From the NCBI RefSeq assembly GCF_006540305.1, contig NZ_BJOR01000001.1, positions 3,968,001-4,032,000 of the forward strand: a DNA stretch of 64,000 nucleotides. Direction: 5' to 3'. The stretch comes from Streptomyces sp. 6-11-2 (GTDB lineage Bacteria > Actinomycetota > Actinomycetes > Streptomycetales > Streptomycetaceae). Below the pieces are notes generated by a model. The model was not told the DNA's origin, made no database searches, and worked only from the letters and a program-made list of their open reading frames with translations. Positions 42,969 through 50,790 of this stretch are shown piece by piece. A program made the translations under genes and the position numbers. Every line of letters starts with the position of its first letter. Position 1 is the first letter of the stretch.

Positions 42969-43655
42969 TCACTCGTCGTCGGGTGGCGCCGAGGACTCCG
43001 CGAGCCGTTCGCCGATGTCGTCCGCCCATTCCTGGGCCCAGCGGCGGAGCTCGGCGACGGCCCGGTCGTCGAGTCCGCAGGCCGCGAACTCGCGGTCGTC
43101 GATCCATTCGGCGCCGACGAGCCGGGTCTGCAGATCGGTCAGATCGAGGACGTCACCGGCATGGCGGCGACCGAATTCCTCCAGCTCCGGGTGGCTCCAC
43201 CGGCCGGCGGCGGCGTGGACGTCGACGAGGTCGGGGGCGAGCCCCTGACCAGCCAGTGCGCGCACCCTGGTGCCGACGAGGTCCTCGACGGACAGGACCG
43301 GGCCGAACTCGCCCGCCTCCAGCGGCCGCCACAGCACTTCCTTGAGCACCTGCACGGAGTACTCCTCCCCGGCCCCGGCCCCGGCCTCCGGGCCACCGAT
43401 GACCAGTCGGGCCGCCAGCGGCTCCGTGCCCGACGTCCGTACCCGCCAGCCGCGTTCCTCCAGGCCGGCTCGTACCGCCGCGACGATGTCCCCCGTTCCG
43501 ACCGGGCTCTCAGTGGCCACGTCGACGTCCCGGCCGGGCCGGTCCACCAGTCCGTGCGCCCGCACCGCGTCCCCACCGGCGAGCGCCAGCCCGTACGGCG
43601 CCCCCACCGCCAGCAGGTCGCCCAGCAGCCGCCGCCGCACCTCACCGACGTTCAT
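42969..43655 (-). CDS. AbiEii/AbiGii-type nucleotidyltransferase, orphan
   Basis: A 228-residue protein from ATG 43655. The nucleotidyltransferase core is visible: YGLALAGGDAVRAHGLVDRP followed by GRDVDVATES, matching the G-G-x-A-x-R-x-H-G...R-x-D-x-D pattern, then the helix-rich part with LSVEDLVGTRVRALAGQGLA and PDLVDVHA. Related proteins are the toxin arm of AbiE or MenT-type toxin-antitoxin systems, which modify tRNA. No AbiEi-like antitoxin gene is adjacent, so a housekeeping role or a solitary relic is equally possible. Confidence 0.75.
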   Translation of the reverse strand: MNVGEVRRRLLGDLLAVGAPYGLALAGGDAVRAHGLVDRPGRDVDVATESPVGTGDIVAAVRAGLEERGWRVRTSGTEPLAARLVIGGPEAGAGAGEEYSVQVLKEVLWRPLEAGEFGPVLSVEDLVGTRVRALAGQGLAPDLVDVHAAAGRWSHPELEEFGRRHAGDVLDLTDLQTRLVGAEWIDDREFAACGLDDRAVAELRRWAQEWADDIGERLAESSAPPDDE

Positions 43656-43948
43656 CCGGCGCCCCCGCCGCCCGTGAACGGTCCCTGCCCGGAGCGGGAA
43701 CACGAGTACTCGGCCGCGACGGCGCACCGTGAGCAGATCATGGCCCCGATTATCGCCACCGGGCGCCGAGCGGGGCGGGAACAGCGCCCGGGCGCGCGTC
43801 GGCCCAGGACACCACCCGCGAAGAAATTCCGCGGGGGTGTCATCCGGAAGGGGACCGGGAGGGGTTTGAACGGGTGGAGAGGCGCCCTCCTTCCACCCGC
43901 CGGCCTGGATCCCCCAAGGGTCCGTGTTTTGCAAGGAGTTGCTCGTTC
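43656..43948. other. Intergenic region upstream of the sigma-factor cassette
   Basis: 293 bp without a supportable gene. Two GGAAC motifs (near 43700 and 43781) resemble ECF-type -35 boxes, but no convincing -10 partner could be fixed. The stretch is otherwise featureless until AAGGAG before ATG 43949. Confidence 0.35.
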
Positions 43949-44575
43949 ATGAATCGGACGCTGAAGTACCTGACCTGCGCGGCCGTCACCACCGCCGCCG
44001 TGGCCGGGATGGCCACGGTGTCGTACGCCATACCCGCGAAGGCATCGCACGGAACGGTCACCGAGGCGGGAGCGGCGCAGACCCAGGCCGCTTCGGCCTC
44101 GAAGGCCCGGGCCGTCATGGCCACGCAGCCGACGGCGAAGAAGACCGCCCCGACGCCCCGTATCACCGCCCCCGGTGAGCATGTGACGGCCGTCCCCGGC
44201 TTCGAGCTCTGGCTCACGGCCGAGGGCAAGCACTGGACGACGCCCTCCTCGCCCGACCCGCAGTTCCGCAGCGTGGTCGACGGCAACATCGACAGGAACA
44301 CCCCCGGAGTCTCGATCCAGTCCGAGATCACGGACGACAGCGCCTACTTCTCCGGCCTGTACTACGGCGGCAAGGGCACCGCGTCCGGCGTCGAGATCGA
44401 AACGGCGGACGGGACGGTGCACGGCAAGCTCATCGAGCTGCCCGGCAAGCCCGGATGGGGCGTCTGGTACGCCACCGCCGGCGTCAAGCCCGGCAGCGGC
44501 TCCTGGGACTACGTGTCCCGGGTCACCGTCCACGACACCAAGGGCAAGATCTACGCCCGGTTGACGCTGCGCTGA
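43949..44575 (+). CDS. Secreted protein A of the sigma-factor cassette
   Basis: A 208-residue protein from ATG 43949 (GCAAGGAG upstream). A signal peptide (YLTCAAVTTAAVAGMATVSY) is followed by an Ala/Thr-rich linker and a domain from about residue 68 to the end: GEHVTAVPGFELWLTAEGKH, TPSSPDPQFRSVVDGNI, YYGGKGTASGVEIET and GKLIELPGKPGWGVWYA. The same domain forms the exported part of the protein encoded just after the sigma gene, with 136 of 140 bases identical by eye over the first part. No known family is recognised. A strong hairpin separates it from the sigma gene. Confidence 0.8.
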   Translation: MNRTLKYLTCAAVTTAAVAGMATVSYAIPAKASHGTVTEAGAAQTQAASASKARAVMATQPTAKKTAPTPRITAPGEHVTAVPGFELWLTAEGKHWTTPSSPDPQFRSVVDGNIDRNTPGVSIQSEITDDSAYFSGLYYGGKGTASGVEIETADGTVHGKLIELPGKPGWGVWYATAGVKPGSGSWDYVSRVTVHDTKGKIYARLTLR

Positions 44576-44581
44576 TCCCCC

Positions 44582-44620
44582 GGCGGGGACCGCGCGGTCC
44601 GGACCCGCGCGGTCCCCGCC
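44582..44620. terminator. 16-bp perfect hairpin terminator
   Basis: GGCGGGGACCGCGCGG (44582-44597) pairs with CCGCGCGGTCCCCGCC (44605-44620), loop 7 nt, followed shortly by TTTT. It closes the secreted protein A gene and so uncouples it from the sigma gene. Confidence 0.9.
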
Positions 44621-44664
44621 TCGGCTTTTCTGCTCCCCGTACCCGACCCACAGGAACCGCATCC

Positions 44665-45225
44665 GTGCCCCAGTACGAGAGATTCGCAGCCTCCTCCGGG
44701 AGCACCGACTTCGCCGCCTACGCCGGTGCGGCCTGGGCCCGTCTGCTGCGGACCGCCCTCCTGCTCACCGGTGACTACCACGAAGCCGAGGATCTCGTGC
44801 AGACCACCCTGGCCAAGGTGTACGCGCGCTGGGGGCGCGTCCCGCACGAGGACGTCGACTTCTACGTACGGCGCTCGCTCGTCAACAACAACCTCAACCG
44901 GATCCGCAGGAGACGTGTCACGCATCTGCTGATGCCGTTCCTGCCTGAGCGGGTGCACCAGCCGGACAACGGCCACGCCGAGTCCGTCGAGCGCCGCGCC
45001 GCGGTCATGGAGGCGCTCGCCACGCTCTCCGCCCGGCAGCGGACGGTGCTGGTGCTGCGCTACTGGGAGGACCTCGCCGAGACCGACATCGCCGAGGTGC
45101 TCGACTGCTCGATCGGAACGGTCAAGACCCATGCGCGGCGCGGCCTCGCGGCCCTGCGCTCCCATCCTGCCTTCGACGCCTCCGGCGCCTCCGACCGCTC
45201 CCACCCCGTCTCCGGAGCCCACTGA
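44665..45225 (+). CDS. SigE-family RNA polymerase sigma factor (ECF-like)
   Basis: A 186-residue protein from GTG 44665 (AGGA about 12 nt upstream). Region 2: LLRTALLLTGDYHEAEDLVQ then TTLAKVYARWGRV. Region 4: LSARQRTVLVLRYWEDLAET, DIAEVLDCSIGTVKTHARRG. This is the streptomycete SigE-family subset of ECF sigma factors, usually paired with a membrane anti-sigma-like protein. Its stop and the next ATG share one base (TGATG), so the two are translationally coupled. The protein ends in a Ser/His/Ala tail. Confidence 0.92.
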   Translation: MPQYERFAASSGSTDFAAYAGAAWARLLRTALLLTGDYHEAEDLVQTTLAKVYARWGRVPHEDVDFYVRRSLVNNNLNRIRRRRVTHLLMPFLPERVHQPDNGHAESVERRAAVMEALATLSARQRTVLVLRYWEDLAETDIAEVLDCSIGTVKTHARRGLAALRSHPAFDASGASDRSHPVSGAH

Positions 45226-45977
45226 TGAATCACCCCAGAACCGAAGCAGATCCAGCCCCGGGACACGCCGCCGAGGCCGAACGGCTGCGTCGGGCACTGA
45301 CCGAGGTCGCGTACGACATCACGCCCTCCCCGCTGCCGCTGGCGGCCGTGGAGCGCCAGGGCCGGCGGATCCGGCTCAGGCGGCGGACGGCCGTACTCGG
45401 CGCGGGGTGCGGGCTGCTGCTGGTGCCGCTGGCCGTCGTCGTGCTGCCCGGCACGGAATCCGGCGCCCCCGGCGTCACGTCCCCGGCGGCGCCCGTGTCC
45501 GTCTCGCCCGCGCCCCCCGTCTCGCCCACGCCCCCCGCCTCGCCGGCCGCCCCGGCCCCGACGCCCCGTATCGTCGCCTCCGGTGAGCATGTGACGGCCG
45601 TCCCCGGCTTCGAGCTCTGGCTCACGGCCGAGGGCAAGCACTGGACGACGCCCTCCTCGCCCGACCCGCAGTTCCGGAGCGTGGTCGACGGCAACATCGT
45701 CCGGAGCGACTCCGGCGTCACCCTTCAGGAGGAGTCCGAGAACGGCCGCCGCTACCTCTCCGGCGTGTACTACGGCGGCAAGGGCACCGCGTCCAGCGTG
45801 GAGGTCGAAACGGTGGCCGGGACGGTGCGGGGCAAGCTCATCGAGCTGCCCGGCGACCCCGGATGGGGCGTCTGGTACGCCGTCACCGACCTGAAACCGG
45901 GCAAGGACCCCTTCCACCTCGAGAACCAGATCACCGTCCACAACACCGAGGGCGGGATCTACGCCCAGTGGAGGTAA
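45225..45977 (+). CDS. Membrane-tethered partner of the sigma factor, carrying the same extracellular domain as protein A
   Basis: A 250-residue protein coupled to the sigma gene. A cytoplasmic N-terminus of about 50 residues (ERLRRALTEVAYDITPSPLP, a pattern common in partners of SigE-family sigma factors) precedes one membrane helix (AVLGAGCGLLLVPLAVVVLP). A Pro/Ser-rich linker leads to the extracellular domain (GEHVTAVPGFELWLTAEGKH ... GKLIELPGDPGWGVWYA). The arrangement suits an anti-sigma or signal-transducing protein whose outer domain senses a ligand. Protein A upstream is a soluble, secreted version of the outer domain. Confidence 0.8.
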   Translation: MNHPRTEADPAPGHAAEAERLRRALTEVAYDITPSPLPLAAVERQGRRIRLRRRTAVLGAGCGLLLVPLAVVVLPGTESGAPGVTSPAAPVSVSPAPPVSPTPPASPAAPAPTPRIVASGEHVTAVPGFELWLTAEGKHWTTPSSPDPQFRSVVDGNIVRSDSGVTLQEESENGRRYLSGVYYGGKGTASSVEVETVAGTVRGKLIELPGDPGWGVWYAVTDLKPGKDPFHLENQITVHNTEGGIYAQWR

Positions 45978-46052
45978 CGGTGATCCGGCGGGCAGGGCCC
46001 CGGTGAAGGAGGTCCCCCCTGCCTCGAACGGCTGTGGCCCGTCCGGGCGGTG

Positions 46053-46709
46053 TCAGCCCTCGAAACCCTGGGCGCGCAGGATTCCGTTGACGCGGGTGCG
46101 GTGGGCCTCCTCCCACGCGTCGAGGGTCTCGTCCGCCTCCTTGGCCAGCCTGGCCCGTGCGGCGACGAGGATCTCCTCGCGGCGGGCGGCCGGGACCACC
46201 ACGACGCCGTCCTCGTCGGCGACCACGACGTCATCGGCGTTCACCTTCGCACCGCCGCAGGTCACCTCCGCGTTCAGCGGTTCCACGGCCTTCTTGCCGC
46301 CCGGGATCGGGATGACGCCCCGGGCGAAGACGGGGAAGCCCGCTTCGCGGACTTCACCCAGGTCGCGGATCAGGCCGTCCAGGACGAAGGCCGTGACGCC
46401 GCGGCGCTGAGCCACGGCGCAGACGTTGCCGCCTGCCAGGGCGTAGTCCAGGTCGCCCGACTCGACGACGATGACGGAGCCCGGGGCGGCACGGTGAATG
46501 GCCGCGTGCAGCATGAGGTTGTCACCGGGAGGGCACCGCACGGTGAACGCCGGCCCTGCCACGCGGGGCACCGGCGACCACAGCGGGCGGATGCCGATGT
46601 CCATGACCTGCGCCCGGCCGAGGAGGTCGGCCAGCGTGGTCGTCGGGATGTCCGCGAATCCGGTGGCGGGAGCGGTGGCTTCGGTGGCGTCCGTCATGGC
46701 GTCCGTCAT
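46053..46709 (-). CDS. RraA-like / 4-hydroxy-4-methyl-2-oxoglutarate aldolase family protein
   Basis: A 218-residue protein; ATG 46709 has AGAGGTG upstream, and ATG 46697 in frame is an alternative. The family fingerprint is present: FADIPTTTLADLLGRAQVMD, GDNLMLHAAIHRAAPGSVIV, the G-x5-A...RG...D-G-x-x-R-D motif in AQRRGVTAFVLDGLIRDLGE, then FPVFARGVIPIPGGKKAVEP. Members are either class II aldolases (with R and D for metal and pyruvate) or RNase E inhibitors; the actinobacterial ones are thought to be aldolases. It diverges from a 2-hydroxyacid dehydrogenase gene, which may act on a related oxo- or hydroxyacid. Confidence 0.88.
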   Translation of the reverse strand: MTDAMTDATEATAPATGFADIPTTTLADLLGRAQVMDIGIRPLWSPVPRVAGPAFTVRCPPGDNLMLHAAIHRAAPGSVIVVESGDLDYALAGGNVCAVAQRRGVTAFVLDGLIRDLGEVREAGFPVFARGVIPIPGGKKAVEPLNAEVTCGGAKVNADDVVVADEDGVVVVPAARREEILVAARARLAKEADETLDAWEEAHRTRVNGILRAQGFEG

Positions 46710-46858
46710 GGCACCTCTGATCGTCTCGGTGTGCTCGTCCGTGTGGCTGCCCGCGTTCGACAGTACGAGCCCTCGCCGCCCGTGGTCCACCAGGTTTGCT
46801 GGACAGTGGTGTGATCGAACCGACTGATCAGCCTGAACCAAGGACGGAGACAACCGAC

Positions 46859-47818
46859 ATGCTGCTGCGCTGTGCCGTGCTCGACGACTTCCAGGACGCC
46901 GCCCTCGCCTCCGCCGACTGGAGCCCGGTCGAGGACCGAGTGGAGATCGTCACGTTCCGCGAGCACATCTCGGACGAGGGCGAACTCGCAAGCGCGCTGG
47001 CCGAGTTCGACATCGTCGTCACCCTGCGCGAACGCGTCCCCTTCCCGGCCGCGCTGTTCGACCGCCTGCCCCGCCTGAAGCTGCTCGTCGCCTCCGGCAT
47101 GCGCAACTCGGTCATCGACTACGCCGCCGCCGAGCGGTGCGGCGTCACCGTGTGCGGGACCGGCAGCTCCTCCACCCCGCCGGTGGAACTGACCTGGGCG
47201 CTGCTGCTCGGCCTCGCCCGCGACCTGGTGACCGAGAACAACGCGCTGCGCGAGGGCGGCACCTGGCAGTCCACCGTCGGTGCCGACCTCCAGGACCGCC
47301 GCCTGGGCCTGCTCGGCCTCGGCAAGATCGGCAGCCGGGTCGCGCAGGTGGGCCTCGCCTTCGGGATGCGGGTCAGCGCCTGGAGCCAGAATCTGACCAA
47401 GGAACGCACCGACGAGGTGGGCGTGGAACTCGCGGCCTCCAAGGAGGAGTTGCTGTCGAGCAGCGACTTCGTCTCCGTCCACCTCGCGCTGAGCGACCGC
47501 ACCCGCGGCCTGCTCGGCGCCGCCGAACTCGCCCTCCTCAAGCCCACCACGTACCTGATCAACACCTCGCGCGCCGCCATCGTCGACCAGGACGCGCTGC
47601 TCGCCGCCCTGCACGAGGGCCGTATCGCCGGTGCCGGAGTGGATGTGTTCGACGTCGAACCCCTCCCCGCCGGCCACCCGATGCGCACCGCCCCGCGCCT
47701 GCTCGCCACGCCCCACCTCGGCTACGTCTCGCAGGCCAACTACGCGACGTACTACGGCGACGCCGTGGAGGACATCCGGGCATACCTGGCGGGCGAGCCG
47801 GTACGCCGCCTGGGGTGA
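46859..47818 (+). CDS. D-2-hydroxyacid dehydrogenase (NAD-dependent)
   Basis: A 319-residue protein from ATG 46859 (GGACGGAG upstream). Rossmann motif GLLGLGKIGSRVAQ near residue 150; catalytic residues appear in order: Arg in INTSRAAIVD, Glu in VDVFDVEPLP and His in ATPHLGYVS. The family interconverts 2-oxoacids and D-2-hydroxyacids. It diverges from the RraA-like gene with 149 bp between, so both may share control and a small oxoacid pathway. Substrate not deducible. Confidence 0.93.
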   Translation: MLLRCAVLDDFQDAALASADWSPVEDRVEIVTFREHISDEGELASALAEFDIVVTLRERVPFPAALFDRLPRLKLLVASGMRNSVIDYAAAERCGVTVCGTGSSSTPPVELTWALLLGLARDLVTENNALREGGTWQSTVGADLQDRRLGLLGLGKIGSRVAQVGLAFGMRVSAWSQNLTKERTDEVGVELAASKEELLSSSDFVSVHLALSDRTRGLLGAAELALLKPTTYLINTSRAAIVDQDALLAALHEGRIAGAGVDVFDVEPLPAGHPMRTAPRLLATPHLGYVSQANYATYYGDAVEDIRAYLAGEPVRRLG

Positions 47819-47829
47819 CCGGTCCTGCG

Positions 47830-47932
47830 GTCGGGTGACTGGGCGGCCGGGTGGCTGGGGGGATGGGTGCCTGAGCGGCCGGGCAGCGGCTGGGTGACGG
47901 GGGGCTGGGCGGCCGGGCGGCTGGGTGGCCGG
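47830..47932. repeat. G-rich low-complexity tract
   Basis: About 100 nt on the plus strand of short units such as GGGCGGCCGG and GGCTGGG, with runs of three to six G. It directly follows the dehydrogenase stop and might form G-quadruplex or hairpin structure at the transcript end. Confidence 0.5.
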
Positions 47933-47951
47933 CCTCTTCGGCCCGCGTGTC

Positions 47952-48235
47952 GGTGCTCGTGGGGCGTGCGCCTCACGGGCTCTTCGGCAGCCGCAGCCCC
48001 GTGCAGTTCTTGCCCCGTACCTGGTCCTTCGCGAACGCGGCCACGTACTCACCCAGCGACGCGCGCCGCGACCACCAGCGCACAGGCCGCGCCCCACAGC
48101 CACCCGCGGTGCCGCTCAGCCCAGTTCCCGACCCGTTTGCTCCGCTCACCCGTACGCGACAGCCGTGCGCAACTTCCGCACCAGTGTGCGCAGTCTCCCG
48201 ATCAGCGACCGACCGAATGAGCTGGGCGGACGTCG
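47952..48235 (-). pseudogene. Decayed small gene
   Basis: Three consecutive minus-strand segments in three frames look protein-like: SSFGRSLIGRLRTLVRKLRT (first), VGNWAERHRGWLWGAACALV (second), and ASLGEYVAAFAKDQVRGKNC ending G-L-R-L-P-K-S-P and a stop (third). Joined by two frameshifts, they would make one short membrane-associated protein. The 5' side is cut by the MITE-like element. Family not recognised. Confidence 0.35.
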
Positions 48236-48257
48236 GCGAAGGTCACTTGGCGGTCCC

Positions 48258-48447
48258 AGGGTCTTTCGTTTGGATCAGGCCGGATCAGGGAGCGGGGTCT
48301 GGTGCCGTGCATCGCACGGCGGAGGAGGGCGGCAGGGCGGAGCCCTGCCGACCGACGACAACGCGGCTGGGGGTACCCCCTGCTCGAAGAGCTTGGGGGA
48401 ACGGTGCCAGGACCCGCGAGCCCGGCATGATCCAAACGAGAGGCCCT
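48258..48447. mobile_element. MITE-like element, about 190 bp, with 20-bp terminal inverted repeats
   Basis: The left end AGGGTCTTTCGTTTGGATCA (48258-48277) matches the reverse complement of the right end TGATCCAAACGAGAGGCCCT (48428-48447) at 18 of 20 bases. The interior has further hairpins, including GGGGGTACCCCC, and no gene. Elements with TTCGTTTGGATCA ends recur in Streptomyces genomes as I recall. A target duplication could not be fixed. Confidence 0.7.
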
Positions 48448-48509
48448 AGGTCCGGGCCTAAGCCTTCAGCCCGTTACGCCGCCGCGGAGTCCCGTCTACC
48501 TTCCCTGCC

Positions 48510-49520
48510 ATGGATACGACGGGCATTCTCGACGAGGCACTTGAACGACTGCACAGCTCGGGGCCGGAGCGGCTGGGGTGGCTCTCCAATCACGCGCCGA
48601 TGGCCGTCGAGGCGCTGGCCGCCCACGGGCAGGCACGTTCGGTGCACCGCTGGCTCGATCTGTACGCACCCAGGCTGGAGGAGTTCCCGTCCGGCGTCGA
48701 ACCGGTCACGGCCGCCGACTGGCAGCGTGCGCTCGGCGATCCACGCCGCGCCGCCGACTGGATCGGCTACTTCGGGCGCGAGATCGCCGAGCGTCCCTGG
48801 CGCGACGTGCTCGGCGAGTGGTGGCCCCGGCTCCTGCCCGGCATGTACGGCGGCGCGACGCATCCGGTGATCCGGGTGGGCCACGCGGTCCGCACGCTCC
48901 TCGCCGGCGAGGCCACCGAGCCGCGTCTGAGCGAACTCGCCCACGGCCTCGGCTACTGGGCGGCCCGCCACCACGCCGTCACGGCCCTCGTCCCGCTGCC
49001 CGGCGCCGACAGCGCGGCCGCCGCCCTCGACGCGGTGACGCCCGTCGCCGAACGGGACGGCGGCTTCCCCACCCGGCTCGCGCGTGTCAGGGGCCTGCCG
49101 GCCTGGGCGGCCACGGTCACGGACCCCGACGCGGCGCACCGCCACCTCACGGAACTGGTGCGGGCGGCCACCCACCGGTACGCCACCCACGGCCATGGCG
49201 ATGCGACGATGCTGGTCCACTCGGCCACGGCACCCAACGCCGTCCTGCGTGTCCTGCCCGCGCTCCCGCGGTCCCTGTGGGCACCGAGCCTGCGGGCCGC
49301 CTGGACGGCCTCCGCGGCGGTGACCGCGATGTACGCGCCGGACGCTCCGACCGCATACACCCCACCGGGCACCCCGACTCCCGAAGAGGTTGTCGAACTG
49401 GCGCTGGAGCACGGTGACGAACACGTCATCAAACTGACCGACACGGCTCTCGACGTCGGAGACGAACGGGCTCTGGCGGCAGCCCTGCGCTCCATCGAGC
49501 TGAGTGAACCACTGGACTGA
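48510..49520 (+). CDS. Questin oxidase-like (DUF4243) protein
   Basis: A 336-residue protein from ATG 48510. It is mostly helical with the family's start (LDEALERLHSSGPERLGWLS, NHAPMAVEALAAHG), a WLDLYAPRLEEFPSG segment, WWPRLLPGMYGGATHPVIRV (G-x-x-H-P conserved), and GYWAARHHAVTAL. The fungal prototype opens the anthraquinone ring of questin; bacterial members are often near secondary-metabolism genes but here no cluster is evident. Cofactor use is unclear. Confidence 0.85.
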   Translation: MDTTGILDEALERLHSSGPERLGWLSNHAPMAVEALAAHGQARSVHRWLDLYAPRLEEFPSGVEPVTAADWQRALGDPRRAADWIGYFGREIAERPWRDVLGEWWPRLLPGMYGGATHPVIRVGHAVRTLLAGEATEPRLSELAHGLGYWAARHHAVTALVPLPGADSAAAALDAVTPVAERDGGFPTRLARVRGLPAWAATVTDPDAAHRHLTELVRAATHRYATHGHGDATMLVHSATAPNAVLRVLPALPRSLWAPSLRAAWTASAAVTAMYAPDAPTAYTPPGTPTPEEVVELALEHGDEHVIKLTDTALDVGDERALAAALRSIELSEPLD

Positions 49521-49550
49521 CGAGGCCCGGCGGACGGGCGGCCGGCCGTC

Positions 49551-49735
49551 GTGAGGTTCCTCCACACCTACGCGCTCGGTGTCCTCGACCTGGCCACCGG
49601 CGCCCTCACGCCCGTGACCACCCACGCCGTCGGCCCCGACGAACCGTGGACCCTCAGGCCGCCGTCTCGCCCACCCGGATCGCCTGGTACCAGCAGGGCA
49701 TGCGCCAGGCCTCCGTGGTCCGCGGCTCCCGGCAG
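49551..49735 (+). pseudogene. Beta-propeller-like remnant
   Basis: RFLHTYALGVLDLATGALTP (from 49551) looks like one blade of a TolB/propeller protein; about 30 codons later the protein-like sequence continues in another frame as AAVSPTRIAWYQQGMRQA. No upstream part exists. A short, frameshifted leftover is the best reading, with low confidence. Confidence 0.3.
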
Positions 49736-49812
49736 CGGTGGAACGGTTCGGCGTCCGCCGGCGTCGTCCCTCTCCAGGGCACGGTGGCCGTGCCCCGGGG
49801 AGGGGAGACCGA

Positions 49813-50544
49813 GTGCATACGGGCGGCTTCGCCACATGGACAAGGCGGTTCGAGGACGAGCGCGAGCGCAGGCGCGCCCAGGGCGACCCGGACTGGGGAC
49901 AGAGCGCGACGCTGCACCCGGCGGTGTGGGCCGGCATTCAGCGCTTCCAGGTCGGCGAGGACGGCGACGGCGCCAACCTCGTCGGCAAAGCCGATGAGGC
50001 CGGCGACCCCGACTACGCACAGGCGGTCCGGCTCTTCGTCGCCGAGGAGCAGAACCACGCCCGGCTACTCGCCCGGCTGCTCGCTGCGGGCGGCGTACCA
50101 ACCCTGTCCGGCCACTGGAGCGACGCGGTCTTCGTACGGCTGCGACGTCTCATGGGCCTGCGCATGGAACTGCTGGTGCTGATGATCGCGGAAGTCGTGG
50201 CACTCCGCTATTACCGGGCCCTGCGCGACGGCACCGACGACGCACTCACTTCGGATGTGGCAGGGCGGATCCTGTCCGACGAGCAACGCCACGTCCCCTT
50301 CCACTGCGAGCGACTGCACGCCTCCCTGGCGGAGCTGCCCCGCGCAACGCGCCGCCCGGTGATGGCCCTGTGGCAACTTCTTCTGCTCGCCGCCTCCCTC
50401 GTCGTCGCCGCCGACCACGGCCCGGCGCTGCGACACCTCGGCATCGGGCGCCTGCGCTTCGTGGCCGACGTCGTGACCTCGTCCGGCGCGGTCGTCTCCG
50501 CGGTGCTGGCACCCTGCCCGGACGCATGGACGAGCGCAGTCTGA
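49813..50544 (+). CDS. Ferritin-like di-iron domain protein
   Basis: A 243-residue protein from GTG 49813 (GGGGAGACC upstream). Two metal-site helices carry E-x-x-H patterns: VRLFVAEEQNHARLLARLL (about residue 78) and ILSDEQRHVPFHCERLH (about 157), with supporting Glu in ELLVLMIAEVVALRYY. The C-terminal part holds a hydrophobic helix (LWQLLLLAASLVVAADHG). Members are thought to be oxygenase- or oxidase-like membrane-associated proteins. It stands alone between a remnant and a secreted protein gene. Confidence 0.8.
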   Translation: MHTGGFATWTRRFEDERERRRAQGDPDWGQSATLHPAVWAGIQRFQVGEDGDGANLVGKADEAGDPDYAQAVRLFVAEEQNHARLLARLLAAGGVPTLSGHWSDAVFVRLRRLMGLRMELLVLMIAEVVALRYYRALRDGTDDALTSDVAGRILSDEQRHVPFHCERLHASLAELPRATRRPVMALWQLLLLAASLVVAADHGPALRHLGIGRLRFVADVVTSSGAVVSAVLAPCPDAWTSAV

Positions 50545-50790
50545 CAACAGCCGGCCCACCGCCTCCCGCCCACATCGGGAGGAGGAAGGCGACGCCGTCG
50601 GACCGCCGACCTGCGCCCACCCGGCCGGTCGCATCGAGTCGTGAAATTCCAGTCTTCAATTGTCACTGGCATGCCATACGCTGCACCTTCGGCAGCGTCC
50701 ACGCATCCGTCGTCGGTGCGAGGGGGGACACGCGGCCCGTCCGTTTCCGCCCGGTGAGCACCGGGCTTCTTCCGTGGGGGTTCCATCACT

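Noticed and set aside
47952..48502. Intact gene upstream of the questin oxidase-like gene on the plus strand
   Set aside because: The plus frames run through the MITE-like ends and have no consistent protein-like composition; the minus-strand decayed gene explains the coding-like signal better.
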